From IMG/VR virus record IMGVR_UViG_3300032285_000304, positions 1 to 35,379 of that record: DNA of 35,379 nucleotides. The stretch is one strand, 5' to 3'. The translations under genes were made by a program, and so were the position numbers. How positions within the stretch are numbered: the first letter of the stretch is position 1; each line of letters begins with the position of its first letter. This document shows positions 4,963-12,365 of the stretch, in pieces. Source of the stretch: a virus. The notes beneath the pieces were generated by a model, which searched no databases, was not told where the DNA came from, and saw nothing but the letters and a program-made list of their open reading frames with translations.

Positions 4963-5586
4963 ATGAAGATGTCCGAATCAATTACCGCTATCGCTCCGGC
5001 CCTCGTCAAAGCGCAGGCTTTGCTTGAGGGAGCGGTCAAAGACAGCAGCAATCCAGCCTTTCGCTCCAAATACGCAGACCTTTCTGCGGTGCTGGCGGTC
5101 ATTCGTCAGCCATTGGCTGACAACGATCTATGCGTCATTCAATCTCCGGTTCGCGCTGATGGCGGCGTGGAAGTCGAGACGCTTATTCTGCACAAAACAG
5201 GCGAGTGGATCAGCCAAAGCTGCTTTATCCCGATCAACAAGTGGGATGCCCACGGAACCGGAAGCGGGATCACGTATGGACGGAGGTATGGTCTTATGGC
5301 CATTTTCTGCATCGGCACAGAAGATGATGACGGCAACACCGCCGTCGAGCGTGGACCAGCCCCTCCGGCAAAGAAGGCTGCGCCGCCTACACCGCCAACG
5401 CCGTCCGCGCAGGATCAGGCCGCACTAATGGGCAAGGCTCGCGCTGCGGCTCAGAGTGGCATGAATGATTTCCGTGCCTTTTATAAGGCGCTGAAGCCCT
5501 CCGACCGAGACTTAGTTCAAGGCGACTTTCTTGAAGAAATGAAAGAACTCGCAACAAAGGCTGATGCAGCCAAGGAGGCCGAATGA
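4963..5586 (+). CDS. ERF-family single-strand annealing protein
   Basis: It anneals complementary single strands in phage recombination and works with the exonuclease encoded 250 bp downstream. Family motifs are clear: NPAFRSKYADLSAVL at about residues 30-44, GSGITYGRRYGL at 100-111, and EDDDGN at 120-125. The last 80 residues are a Pro/Ala linker and a variable helical tail, as usual in Erf proteins. The ATG at 4963 follows AAGGGGAAC. The stop overlaps the next start (ATGA). Confidence 0.92.
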   Translation: MKMSESITAIAPALVKAQALLEGAVKDSSNPAFRSKYADLSAVLAVIRQPLADNDLCVIQSPVRADGGVEVETLILHKTGEWISQSCFIPINKWDAHGTGSGITYGRRYGLMAIFCIGTEDDDGNTAVERGPAPPAKKAAPPTPPTPSAQDQAALMGKARAAAQSGMNDFRAFYKALKPSDRDLVQGDFLEEMKELATKADAAKEAE

Positions 5587-5837
5587 GCAGGATGGCTGAT
5601 CTCCACAACGACATTCGTCAAGCCGAGGCTTTGATGAGTGATGAGCAAACTCTCGCGCATCGCATTTGCGAAACATTCGCTAACATCGTGCGTAAGCAAG
5701 ATGACCGGATCAAAGAACTCGAAGACACCGTCGAAGCATTATTGAATGGCATTGAGACGCACGGCGCTGAAAAGTGGATGCCGCATCGGGTTGAACGCGC
5801 AAAAGAAATGCTCGCAAAAAACAAGTGGAGCTTCTGA
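5583..5837 (+). CDS. Small helical protein between annealing protein and exonuclease (84 aa)
   Basis: It starts in an ATGA overlap with the Erf gene and ends in a TGATG overlap with the exonuclease gene. Residues about 36-56 (RKQDDRIKELEDTVEALLNG) form a probable coiled coil. I do not recognise the family. The tight coupling suggests it is made in proportion to the two recombination proteins and may be an accessory to them. Confidence 0.8.
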   Translation: MSRMADLHNDIRQAEALMSDEQTLAHRICETFANIVRKQDDRIKELEDTVEALLNGIETHGAEKWMPHRVERAKEMLAKNKWSF

Positions 5838-6454
5838 TGGAACAGCGCACCGAAGAATGGTTTGCCGCCCGCCTCGGCAAAGTGACCGCCAGCCGCGTGG
5901 CTGACATCATTGCAAAGACCAAAAGCGGTTATTCAACCAGCCGTGCAAATTACATGGCTGAACTGGTTTGTGAGCGCCTGACAGGGTCGAAGGGGGACTC
6001 CTATCAGAACGCCGCAATGGCGTGGGGGACAAATACCGAGCCAATGGCAAGAGCCGCCTATGAGTCACGCACGGGCGAGCTTGTCGAGGAAATCGGGTTT
6101 GTCCTCCATGCTACAATCCAAAACGCTGGGTGCAGCCCTGACGGCTTTGTGGGTGAGGACGGCCTCGTCGAAATCAAATGTCCAAACACATCGACCCACA
6201 TCGATACGCTGCTTTCAAAGACCGCACCCACTAAATATATGGCACAGATGCAATGGCAAATGGCCTGCACTGACCGAAAGTGGTGTGACTTTGTAAGCTT
6301 CGACCCGCGTATGCCGGAACACATGCAATTCTTTTGCATCCGGGTTGTTCGCGACTTAGATATGATCACCGAACTGGAACGAGAGGTTGAAAAGTTCCTG
6401 TTTGATTTGGAAACCAAGATCAGCCAGCTAACGGCAAACTACGGAGAAAAGTGA
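5837..6454 (+). CDS. YqaJ/lambda-type exonuclease (PD-(D/E)xK recombinase)
   Basis: It resects double-stranded DNA ends to make single strands for the Erf protein. From the ATG at 5837 the order is typical: QRTEEWFAARLGKVTASR (residues 3-20), MAWGTNTEPMARAAYE (about 61-76), CSPDGFVGEDGLVEIKCP (about 99-116) with catalytic D102, E112 and K114, and MQWQMACT (138-145). The length of 205 residues is normal. GGAG lies 7 bases before this ATG, and the TGATG overlap with the previous gene supports it over an ATG 12 bases upstream. Confidence 0.93.
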   Translation: MEQRTEEWFAARLGKVTASRVADIIAKTKSGYSTSRANYMAELVCERLTGSKGDSYQNAAMAWGTNTEPMARAAYESRTGELVEEIGFVLHATIQNAGCSPDGFVGEDGLVEIKCPNTSTHIDTLLSKTAPTKYMAQMQWQMACTDRKWCDFVSFDPRMPEHMQFFCIRVVRDLDMITELEREVEKFLFDLETKISQLTANYGEK

Positions 6455-6455
6455 G

Positions 6456-6722
6456 ATGGCATACGAAACCAAAGACCTGACCGGCACTCTTTTTGACAAC
6501 AACCGCAAAGAGAAAGACACCCACCCAAACAAGACGGGTTCTTGCAAGATCGACGGCAAGGAATATTGGATCAGCGCATGGGTTAAATACGACGATGCTG
6601 GTCGCGAGCGTTTCTCTTTGGCTTTTAAGCTCAAAGAAGAAAAGGCCGACAAGCCTCGCATTGAGCAGCCCAAGGGCGCCGTTGCTCGCCCGGTCGAAAT
6701 TGACGACGATATTCCTTTTTGA
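6456..6722 (+). CDS. Small ssDNA-binding-like protein with SSB-type C-terminal tip (88 aa)
   Basis: The protein ends in EIDDDIPF, matching the acidic DDDIPF tip by which bacterial SSB recruits RecO, PriA, exonuclease I and other partners. The N-terminal 60 residues (YETKDLTGTLFDNNRKEKD, later YWISAWVKYDDAGRERFSLA) read as a small beta barrel. It lies one base after the exonuclease stop. I infer a phage single-strand DNA-binding or SSB-mimic role within the recombination module. The tail is seen directly; the fold is inferred. Confidence 0.82.
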   Translation: MAYETKDLTGTLFDNNRKEKDTHPNKTGSCKIDGKEYWISAWVKYDDAGRERFSLAFKLKEEKADKPRIEQPKGAVARPVEIDDDIPF

Positions 6723-6730
6723 GGTGCGGC

Positions 6731-7237
6731 ATGGATATTCTGACCCCAAAGGGACAGGAATCTAAGCGCCAAGAGGACAGAGCAATCGAGTTATGGCATA
6801 AAGCTTATCCTAATCTTAGATACTGTGAGACACCAAAAGATAAACCAGCGGCAGTTGATGCAATTATTATTAAAGGCGATCAAATTCACGCGGTAGTTGA
6901 AACAAAGTGCCGACCGCAATTGAACATGACCATCTTTGCAATAGAGCATAAAAGCCGCTGGCTTGTGACCGACGAGAAGATAAGAAAGGCCCAGCAAATT
7001 GCAGAAGCTCTTCAAGTTCCTTTTGTCGGCTTTTTATACATGCCGGAAACCGATGCGCTCCTTTTCACGACACTTTGGCATCCGGCATCGGGATGGACGG
7101 TAGACATACAAGTAAAAGAAACCCAGACGCAGGCCACCATCAACGGTGGTAAAATCGTCAGACGAAACGCATATATTGATATGTCCCGAGCTAAACTGAT
7201 TATGGGAGATGACTTTGAGCAACCTACCACTGAGTGA
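6731..7237 (+). CDS. PD-(D/E)xK nuclease-like protein (168 aa)
   Basis: Residues 40-60 read AAVDAIIIKGDQIHAVVETK, a good fit to the PD-(D/E)xK core (D43, E57, K59) shared by resolvases and restriction-type nucleases. An acidic helix near residue 20 could supply the other ligand. The C-terminal half has no motif I know. It may process recombination or replication intermediates, in keeping with its neighbours. The ATG at 6731 follows GAGGT; a TTG at 6719 is less likely. Confidence 0.75.
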   Translation: MDILTPKGQESKRQEDRAIELWHKAYPNLRYCETPKDKPAAVDAIIIKGDQIHAVVETKCRPQLNMTIFAIEHKSRWLVTDEKIRKAQQIAEALQVPFVGFLYMPETDALLFTTLWHPASGWTVDIQVKETQTQATINGGKIVRRNAYIDMSRAKLIMGDDFEQPTTE

Positions 7238-7529
7238 ACAATACCGTTTGATTGCAAAAAAATGGGTCGAGGCAAAGGCTGCTGCCGACATTTTGGAAGA
7301 GTCCAAAACGGCAGTCTTATCCCAACGCATGATGGCAACCGGGGAACAGACTATTTCAAAAGCTGAAATGACGGTTAAGGCATCCTCGGAATGGCACGAA
7401 TATCTGACTCAAATGGTCGAAGCCCGCCAAAAGGCAAACATGCTCAAGGTGCAGCTTGAATATATTCAAATGCAATTCAGCGAATGGCAATCCAGCGAGG
7501 CAACACGCAGAGCGGAGATGAAACTATGA
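7209..7529 (+). CDS. Coiled-coil hypothetical protein (106 aa)
   Basis: Nearly all-helical, with long runs such as WVEAKAAADILEESKTAVLS and MVEARQKANMLKVQLEYIQM. I do not recognise a family function; similar coiled-coil proteins occur in phage early operons. The GGGAG sequence is only 1 base from the ATG at 7209, so translation may instead start at TTG 7215, which has better spacing. It overlaps the previous gene by 29 bases. Confidence 0.72.
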   Translation: MTLSNLPLSEQYRLIAKKWVEAKAAADILEESKTAVLSQRMMATGEQTISKAEMTVKASSEWHEYLTQMVEARQKANMLKVQLEYIQMQFSEWQSSEATRRAEMKL

Positions 7530-7783
7530 CTATACATTCTTTTGAACTTGCGGACGATGCCACACTTGATCTCAAAGACGAGCTGATGGATATCATCGAT
7601 AAGAAATCAACGGTGCAAGGCATCATGGCGTTGACGTGCGCTTTAACAGAGGTGATTGCCCAAACTGCTCCATCAAAGAAAAGTGCAATTGAAGGCATAG
7701 CAGCGGTAACAGCAACCCTAACGGCTTCAATAAACGCTTATGATTTGGAAGGTTTATGCCGTTGGAATGAGACTTATCAATGA
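7526..7783 (+). CDS. Hypothetical protein (85 aa)
   Basis: It starts at the ATG in an ATGA overlap with the previous gene and has GGAG upstream. The product is a small, mostly helical protein (LKDELMDIIDKKSTVQGIMA, then ALTCALTEVIAQTAP). No motif is recognised. It is joined by ATGA to the HNH gene, so it is part of the same translational chain. Confidence 0.72.
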   Translation: MTIHSFELADDATLDLKDELMDIIDKKSTVQGIMALTCALTEVIAQTAPSKKSAIEGIAAVTATLTASINAYDLEGLCRWNETYQ

Positions 7784-8127
7784 AGCGCAAGCGCATCACC
7801 GCGAAGATGCGGGTGGACATTTTTATGCGCCACGGTGGCACATGCCATTTGTGTAATATGAAAGTGATCCCCGGAGAGGATTGGGATGTTAGTCATGAAA
7901 TACCTCTTGAGTGCGGGGGTGCTGATGATGAATCAAACTGGCTGGTTGCCCACCGCAAGTGCCATCGCACTCATACTGCTACTGTGGACATTCCTCAGAT
8001 TGCCAAAGTCAAACGCATCAGACAGCGCCACATAGGTGCTAAACAGTCACGGAGTCCTCTACCCGGCGGTCGCCGGTCGCAATGGAAAAAGAAAATGGAT
8101 GGTTCTGTAGTAAGGAGAGATTCGTGA
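7780..8127 (+). CDS. HNH endonuclease
   Basis: The zinc/HNH core is clear: CHLC (residues 22-25), WDVSHEIPLECGGADDESNW (35-54) and AHRKCHRTHT (57-66). The basic C-terminus (GAKQSRSPLPGGRRSQWKKK) is usual in phage HNH proteins of this size. As a free-standing gene in an ATGA chain, it is more likely a phage DNA-processing nuclease than a homing element. Small phage HNH proteins often help packaging when beside a terminase, but none is visible here. Confidence 0.9.
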   Translation: MKRKRITAKMRVDIFMRHGGTCHLCNMKVIPGEDWDVSHEIPLECGGADDESNWLVAHRKCHRTHTATVDIPQIAKVKRIRQRHIGAKQSRSPLPGGRRSQWKKKMDGSVVRRDS

Positions 8128-8462
8128 GACTTTTGATCACTATGAACATGGCATCTGCGAGCAACAATGCCGTTCACCAGCTTACCGTTGATCACCCCGC
8201 TCCCACATTGGAAGAGTTCATGGAGGAGATTAACGATTTTGAATTTATTATGGCGCACCAATACTATCGGGTAAAACAACTTGATGGCGAAGTTGTTTGG
8301 AGAGACAGGGGTGACATCATAATAAATACTGCACACATTGGTAAGGTGCAGGAGTTCATTGAATTTGAATCGAAGGAAACAAAATATGACGAATCATACG
8401 GATATTCTGAAGCAAGCAGCCAACATTTTGGGGGACAGAGGCCGCCGGTACGGAAGCGTTGA
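8124..8462 (+). CDS. Hypothetical protein with GTG start (112 aa)
   Basis: The GTG at 8124 overlaps the HNH stop (GTGA) and has a strong AAGGAGAG upstream. An in-frame ATG at 8082 lies deep in the HNH gene and is rejected. The product has a Glu-rich middle (APTLEEFMEEINDFEFIMAH) and a beta-like C-terminal part. The last 25 residues overlap the next gene by 77 bases and look less protein-like (EASSQHFGGQRPPVRKR), so the reading frame may once have ended earlier. No function is recognised. Confidence 0.68.
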   Translation: MRLLITMNMASASNNAVHQLTVDHPAPTLEEFMEEINDFEFIMAHQYYRVKQLDGEVVWRDRGDIIINTAHIGKVQEFIEFESKETKYDESYGYSEASSQHFGGQRPPVRKR

Positions 8463-8775
8463 AGAGGGATTTGAACGCTGCTCAAAGCTCGCAAGCATCA
8501 TTTTGAATAAACACATCACAATCTACGATGTTGCAATCATTATGGCTGCGATAAAGCTTTCCAGAATTACATCAACACCAACGCTTGATGATAATTACAT
8601 TGACGGCATCAACTATCTGGCTTTTGCTTCGCAGTTCAGCACTTCTGAAGAGCAGGCAAAGGTTGCAATTGAAGAGGACATCGCTGCAATGGCTCGTAAG
8701 TTTGCGCCGAAGCGTTCTGACTTTGTCGATATTCCGCAAATCGTACCCACCGAGATGCCGAAGCCACAGGAATAA
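8386..8775 (+). CDS. DUF6378-type phage protein (129 aa)
   Basis: The protein starts ILKQAANILGDRGRRYGSVE, has FERCSKLASIIL and YDVAIIMAAIKLSRI in the middle, and DDNYIDGINYLAFA further on. This order is that of a small phage family that I recall as DUF6378; function unknown. The ATG at 8386 follows AAGGAA. It is the last gene before the intrinsic terminator at 8781. Confidence 0.85.
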   Translation: MTNHTDILKQAANILGDRGRRYGSVEEGFERCSKLASIILNKHITIYDVAIIMAAIKLSRITSTPTLDDNYIDGINYLAFASQFSTSEEQAKVAIEEDIAAMARKFAPKRSDFVDIPQIVPTEMPKPQE

Positions 8776-8780
8776 AAATA

Positions 8781-8808
8781 GGGTGGCGGGGAAACTCGCC
8801 GCCTTTTT
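8781..8808 (+). terminator. Rho-independent terminator inside the rightward early unit
   Basis: A 7-bp GC stem (8782-8788 with 8797-8803, one G-T pair) with an 8-base loop is followed by TTTTT. It begins 6 bases past the stop of the DUF6378 gene and 17 bases before the GcrA gene. It is the only hairpin noted in the window that has a proper T-run. Confidence 0.8.
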
Positions 8809-8824
8809 CAACTGGAGATTTATT

Positions 8825-9292
8825 ATGACTACAAAAAAAGAATTGAATGACCGTGACTACGAAATCATCAAGCTTTGGGAATCTGGCCTCACAGGCAGTC
8901 AAATTGCTAAAGAGTTGCTAACCACACGCAGCGCAATCCTTGGCAAGCTGCGCCGCCTCCGTTTAGACGGCTATGTTTCCTATAAAATGAACGTCAAAGT
9001 TGATTTGAAATCAGCTACCAAGAAAGAAATTAAAGAGGCTAAGTCTTACAATCTACACAGAAAAAGCATTCGAGGTGTCCATCCTCCCATGCCGCTGCCA
9101 AAGCCAAAACCGATCAAACACGAGCCAATCAAGTTTATGGACCTGACGCCGTTATCATGCCGATATGTGGTCAACGAAGGCCATGCCTCGACGTTTCTTT
9201 TCTGCGGAAAACCAAAGGTCAAAGGTTCCTATTGCGATGATCATGCTAAGATTTGCTATATCCCATCGAAACATAAAGGGCAGGCCGCATGA
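8825..9292 (+). CDS. GcrA-family cell-cycle regulator homologue
   Basis: Host GcrA binds sigma70 and methylated GANTC promoters and drives the alphaproteobacterial cell cycle. This 155-residue protein keeps the layout: helix-turn-helix (LWESGLTGSQIAKELLTTRS at 17-36, then AILGKLRRL), a basic/proline linker (PPMPLPKPKPIKHE), and a C-terminal C-x14-C-x9-C-x2-H motif (C112, C127, C137, H140: CRYV, FCG, YCDDH). The ATG at 8825 follows TGGAGA. It starts after a strong terminator, so it probably has its own promoter or relies on read-through. It could redirect host GcrA-dependent promoters. Confidence 0.88.
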   Translation: MTTKKELNDRDYEIIKLWESGLTGSQIAKELLTTRSAILGKLRRLRLDGYVSYKMNVKVDLKSATKKEIKEAKSYNLHRKSIRGVHPPMPLPKPKPIKHEPIKFMDLTPLSCRYVVNEGHASTFLFCGKPKVKGSYCDDHAKICYIPSKHKGQAA

Positions 9293-9564
9293 TAAATCGA
9301 GACGAATTTATTAAGAGCGGATGGCACTGGTCTTTTGGCTGGTTGCGCCGATCAGAACTCGATGAAGAAGGTGCCTATTGCTACGAGGATGGCGATGGCG
9401 ACCTAATTTACACCCAACGCCAAGATCACCACCTGATCTGTTATTTGGATTGCTGGAGAGATCGCAAAACTGGCGAAAAATATTTAACGCTAAACCCTTC
9501 TCCTGTCTCAGAAAAAGCCATCGAATGCGCGAAAAAAATGGATCAGCGGATGAGTAAGTTTTAA
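9289..9564 (+). CDS. Hypothetical protein (91 aa)
   Basis: It is joined to the GcrA gene by an ATGA overlap. The product is rich in Trp, Asp and Glu (WHWSFGWLRRSELDEEGAYC, then YEDGDGDLIY). No family is recognised. Coupling to the GcrA homologue suggests a shared regulatory role, but this is a guess. Confidence 0.75.
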   Translation: MINRDEFIKSGWHWSFGWLRRSELDEEGAYCYEDGDGDLIYTQRQDHHLICYLDCWRDRKTGEKYLTLNPSPVSEKAIECAKKMDQRMSKF

Positions 9565-9622
9565 CTTACAAAGTGTATTGGTCTGCAACTAATAAGCAAA
9601 TGAAAAAAAATTGAGGTATGGT

Positions 9623-10345
9623 ATGATTGTCTATTGGTCACCGTTCACATCATTTAATCCAGCTATAACGGCTCTTTCTTATGAAATGCCAGAGCCAATG
9701 TTGCCGATCTTGCTAAAAGAAAAACTTCAAAGCCAATCCGCTGATGAGTTAAACGGCAATCGATACAAAAACTGTCCAGCTTTTGGCGACTCTTTCAAAA
9801 ATGTTTTTGGGCTAAAGCTAACGCACGACTATAGTTTAAGCATCAATGAAGATAGGTTTTCGTCTCAAGACTACGACCAAAATTTTTTTGATTACTTTGT
9901 GGATGTCCGATCTGTTGAAAACAGAATGATTGGGCTAAACATTTACAACCTATTTATATCAGAACACAGTTTAGATATGTCCTTAACAGGGTCTTATTTT
10001 TCCGATAATGACTTCAACAATTCTGCGCGTTTAATTCCCGGACAATTCAATATCGGGAAATGGATTAGGCCGATTGAATGCGCGTTTATGTTTAGGGATG
10101 GTTTAAATTCAATCAAATTAAACAAAGGCGACATATATGCTTATGTGCGCTTTGATATAGATGAACCAGTTGAGATTAAACGCTTTGAGATTACGCCAGA
10201 AATATCATCTCTGGTGAAAGAAAATCTAAATTTTAGAAAATACAAAAAGGGAGCATGGCCTCTCAGCCAATACTATGAGGCTTATAAAAAAACGTTACGG
10301 CATAAGACATTAATAAAAACCGTTAAGGCTCTGACCCTAGACTAA
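9623..10345 (+). CDS. Conserved aquatic-phage hypothetical protein (240 aa)
   Basis: The sequence starts MIVYWSPFTSFNPAITALSY, has NCPAFGDSFKNVFGLK near residue 50 and PGQFNIGKWIRPIECAF near residue 140. Proteins with this order are common in marine and freshwater phages, with unknown role, as I recall. The gene is clearly AT-richer than its neighbours. GAGGT precedes the ATG at 9623. Its stop overlaps the stop of the last gene of the opposing late operon by 4 bases, with no terminator between. Confidence 0.82.
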   Translation: MIVYWSPFTSFNPAITALSYEMPEPMLPILLKEKLQSQSADELNGNRYKNCPAFGDSFKNVFGLKLTHDYSLSINEDRFSSQDYDQNFFDYFVDVRSVENRMIGLNIYNLFISEHSLDMSLTGSYFSDNDFNNSARLIPGQFNIGKWIRPIECAFMFRDGLNSIKLNKGDIYAYVRFDIDEPVEIKRFEITPEISSLVKENLNFRKYKKGAWPLSQYYEAYKKTLRHKTLIKTVKALTLD

Positions 10346-11022
10346 GACCAACTGACCAAAATCTTGCCCGGAGCGCCAGCGCCGCCAACGCCAAATGCGG
10401 GTGTTCCGGGTGTTCCACCAGCGCCCACGACTAAGGTTACGGTTGATCCAATTGCAGGGCCAGACGAAGGCGTGAATGAACGCTCAACATATGAGCCACC
10501 GCCGCCGCCACCACCCGATTGAGTGAATGAATATCTGCCGCCTGAATAGAAGGCTGCGCCACCACCACCGCCGCCGGGGGCATTACCATCTCCCCCATTC
10601 CCGCTAGTTCCTGTGCCGCCCGCGCCTCCATTTGGAGAGCTGCCACCGCCGCAATTCCCGTATCCAGTTGAACCATTATTGCCGCTTGTATTTGTTGTTC
10701 CACCAGAGGCTGTTCCACCATCACCCGGTGTGCCATTATTTCCACGATAAAGGCCAACACCGCCACCACCGCCACCACCAGCGGTTAAAACGGATGAACC
10801 TAAACTCATTACTGTATTTCCACCGGGACCGCCGCCTGTGCCGCTTTGTCCGTCATTCCCTTGACCACTGCCCCCAGCGCCACCGCCACCCCAACCTTTG
10901 AAGACAATCGTGTTATAAGCGGGAATCTTAAATGTATATGTTCCAGCAGACGTATAGGTCTGTGAGCCAGCAACAACGCTGACCCCGCCGAGAAGAAGAT
11001 TATTGAAAGTTCCCGGAAGCAT
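10342..11022 (-). CDS. Glycine-rich tail-fibre adhesin (226 aa)
   Basis: After a 50-residue beta-type N-terminus (YTSAGTYTFKIPAYNTIVF), most of the protein is glycine-rich runs broken by short Ser/Asn/Thr stretches. This is the pattern of phage adhesins with glycine-rich motifs, as in T-even gp38-like proteins, where polyglycine helices form the receptor-binding tip. It directly follows a fibre gene with a TAATG overlap, so it probably caps that fibre. It is one of two such adhesins in the window. The start at 11022 is set by the overlap. Confidence 0.82.
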   Translation of the reverse strand: MLPGTFNNLLLGGVSVVAGSQTYTSAGTYTFKIPAYNTIVFKGWGGGGAGGSGQGNDGQSGTGGGPGGNTVMSLGSSVLTAGGGGGGGVGLYRGNNGTPGDGGTASGGTTNTSGNNGSTGYGNCGGGSSPNGGAGGTGTSGNGGDGNAPGGGGGGAAFYSGGRYSFTQSGGGGGGGSYVERSFTPSSGPAIGSTVTLVVGAGGTPGTPAFGVGGAGAPGKILVSWS

Positions 11023-12362
11023 TAGCGAACCCCAGCAAGGCAACTCACTGCAATACGGAGAGGCGAAAGTTGGTAAACGCTATACGTCAAAATATTGAGG
11101 TATCCAGACGTTGTATCGAAGGTTGGAGCAGCACCACCAGCAAACTTATAAGCAGTGTCATAAGTTAATGTTCTGCCTGTGGTTCCAGCCATGCCTGTCG
11201 ATGAAACAGATTGAGATACGCTAACAGTATAAGTACCAACCGTTCCGCTACCTGTCCCAAACGCTGTAATTGTTGTTCCAGACGTCACACCAGAACCAGA
11301 AATAACGGTGCCAACTGCAAGGGTTCCAGAAGAAACCGACGAAACAGTTAAAGTAACATCACTAATTGACCCGGTAAAAGAAGTTGATGCCGGAGCGCCT
11401 TCAGTCACAAGGATAAGGCCGCTTTGACCAATTTTAGGATTGGTTGGGTTCATCAACTGACGATTGCCGTTGATCGTGACAGAGAAGTTATAACCCTGTG
11501 CAAAATCTGGAGTGATTTGAGCCGCGTCTGTAAGAGCAACATATGCAGCAGAGTTCCATGCCGAATAAACAGGCAAAAGCTTGTCGCTGGTGGTGCCTGT
11601 AATTGTAGTCGCAGCAACTGTCTGCGAATCACTGACGGTATAAGTACCAGCACCGCCTGTTCCAGTGCCAAGCGCGGTGATCGTTGTCCCAGCGGTTACG
11701 CCAGTGCCGGAAAGGGTCATGCCGACTACCAACGATCCTGATGCAACCGCAGTAACGGTCATCGTGGTAGTAATGATGGAGGCGGTAACAGAAGCTGTCA
11801 GGTTTCCTGCGTTAAACTCAGCCGCCGTAGCTTTGGCAGACGAGTTAATTTTTGGAAGTGTAACAGCGCCGTTTTGAATTGCTGCCGTATTAACGCTGTC
11901 AGCCGCTGGAATGTTATTGACTGCATAAATGCCGCCAGTTTTATTGCTGTAAACCAGCGCACGGGTTCCACGTTCGACAAGAACGCTGGTTCCACCTACA
12001 AGGCCAATATAAACTTTCCAAGGACCGCCTGTTGAATCTGTGGTGTTATTGTAGACAATCCATTGGCCTCCAACATTAAGTGGGACAGTGAATGTCACAT
12101 CGTTTGACATTGCGCCGCTGATTTCCAAAATCAAAGAGCGATAGTCGCCCCATGTTGGAGACGATCCATCGTTTGGCGCAGTAAGCGGACGAGTTGCCGG
12201 AGTTCCCGGAGAAGCACCAGCAGCATTTAGGCTGGTGACACCACCAAAAGCTTGATCGATCCAACCAAAGTCATCATTGAGAGGACCATCCCAAGTATTG
12301 ACGTAGGTGCCGTGGTTTGGCTTTTCGAGGTTTTTATTTGGCGTTAGCGTATAATCAACCAT
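11022..12362 (-). CDS. Tail fibre protein with duplicated beta insertion modules (446 aa)
   Basis: The N-terminus ([20 protein letters not shown], then [12 protein letters not shown]) is typical of fibre proteins that anchor to the tail. A C-terminal beta domain ([20 protein letters not shown], later [19 protein letters not shown]) is typical of fibre tips. Two related modules of about 66 residues (190-257 and 329-394, both with [24 protein letters not shown]-like and GTYTVS motifs) are present, and the second interrupts the C-terminal domain between VTEGAP and GRTLTYD. The coupled downstream gene is a glycine-rich adhesin. Confidence 0.85.
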   Translation of the reverse strand: MVDYTLTPNKNLEKPNHGTYVNTWDGPLNDDFGWIDQAFGGVTSLNAAGASPGTPATRPLTAPNDGSSPTWGDYRSLILEISGAMSNDVTFTVPLNVGGQWIVYNNTTDSTGGPWKVYIGLVGGTSVLVERGTRALVYSNKTGGIYAVNNIPAADSVNTAAIQNGAVTLPKINSSAKATAAEFNAGNLTASVTASIITTTMTVTAVASGSLVVGMTLSGTGVTAGTTITALGTGTGGAGTYTVSDSQTVAATTITGTTSDKLLPVYSAWNSAAYVALTDAAQITPDFAQGYNFSVTINGNRQLMNPTNPKIGQSGLILVTEGAPASTSFTGSISDVTLTVSSVSSGTLAVGTVISGSGVTSGTTITAFGTGSGTVGTYTVSVSQSVSSTGMAGTTGRTLTYDTAYKFAGGAAPTFDTTSGYLNILTYSVYQLSPLRIAVSCLAGVR

Positions 12363-12365
12363 CGA

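Noticed and set aside
8585-8824. Upstream extension of the GcrA homologue into the DUF6378 gene
   Set aside because: The extension crosses an intrinsic terminator and runs out of frame over a conserved gene; the ATG at 8825 has a strong ribosome-binding site and starts the family domain.
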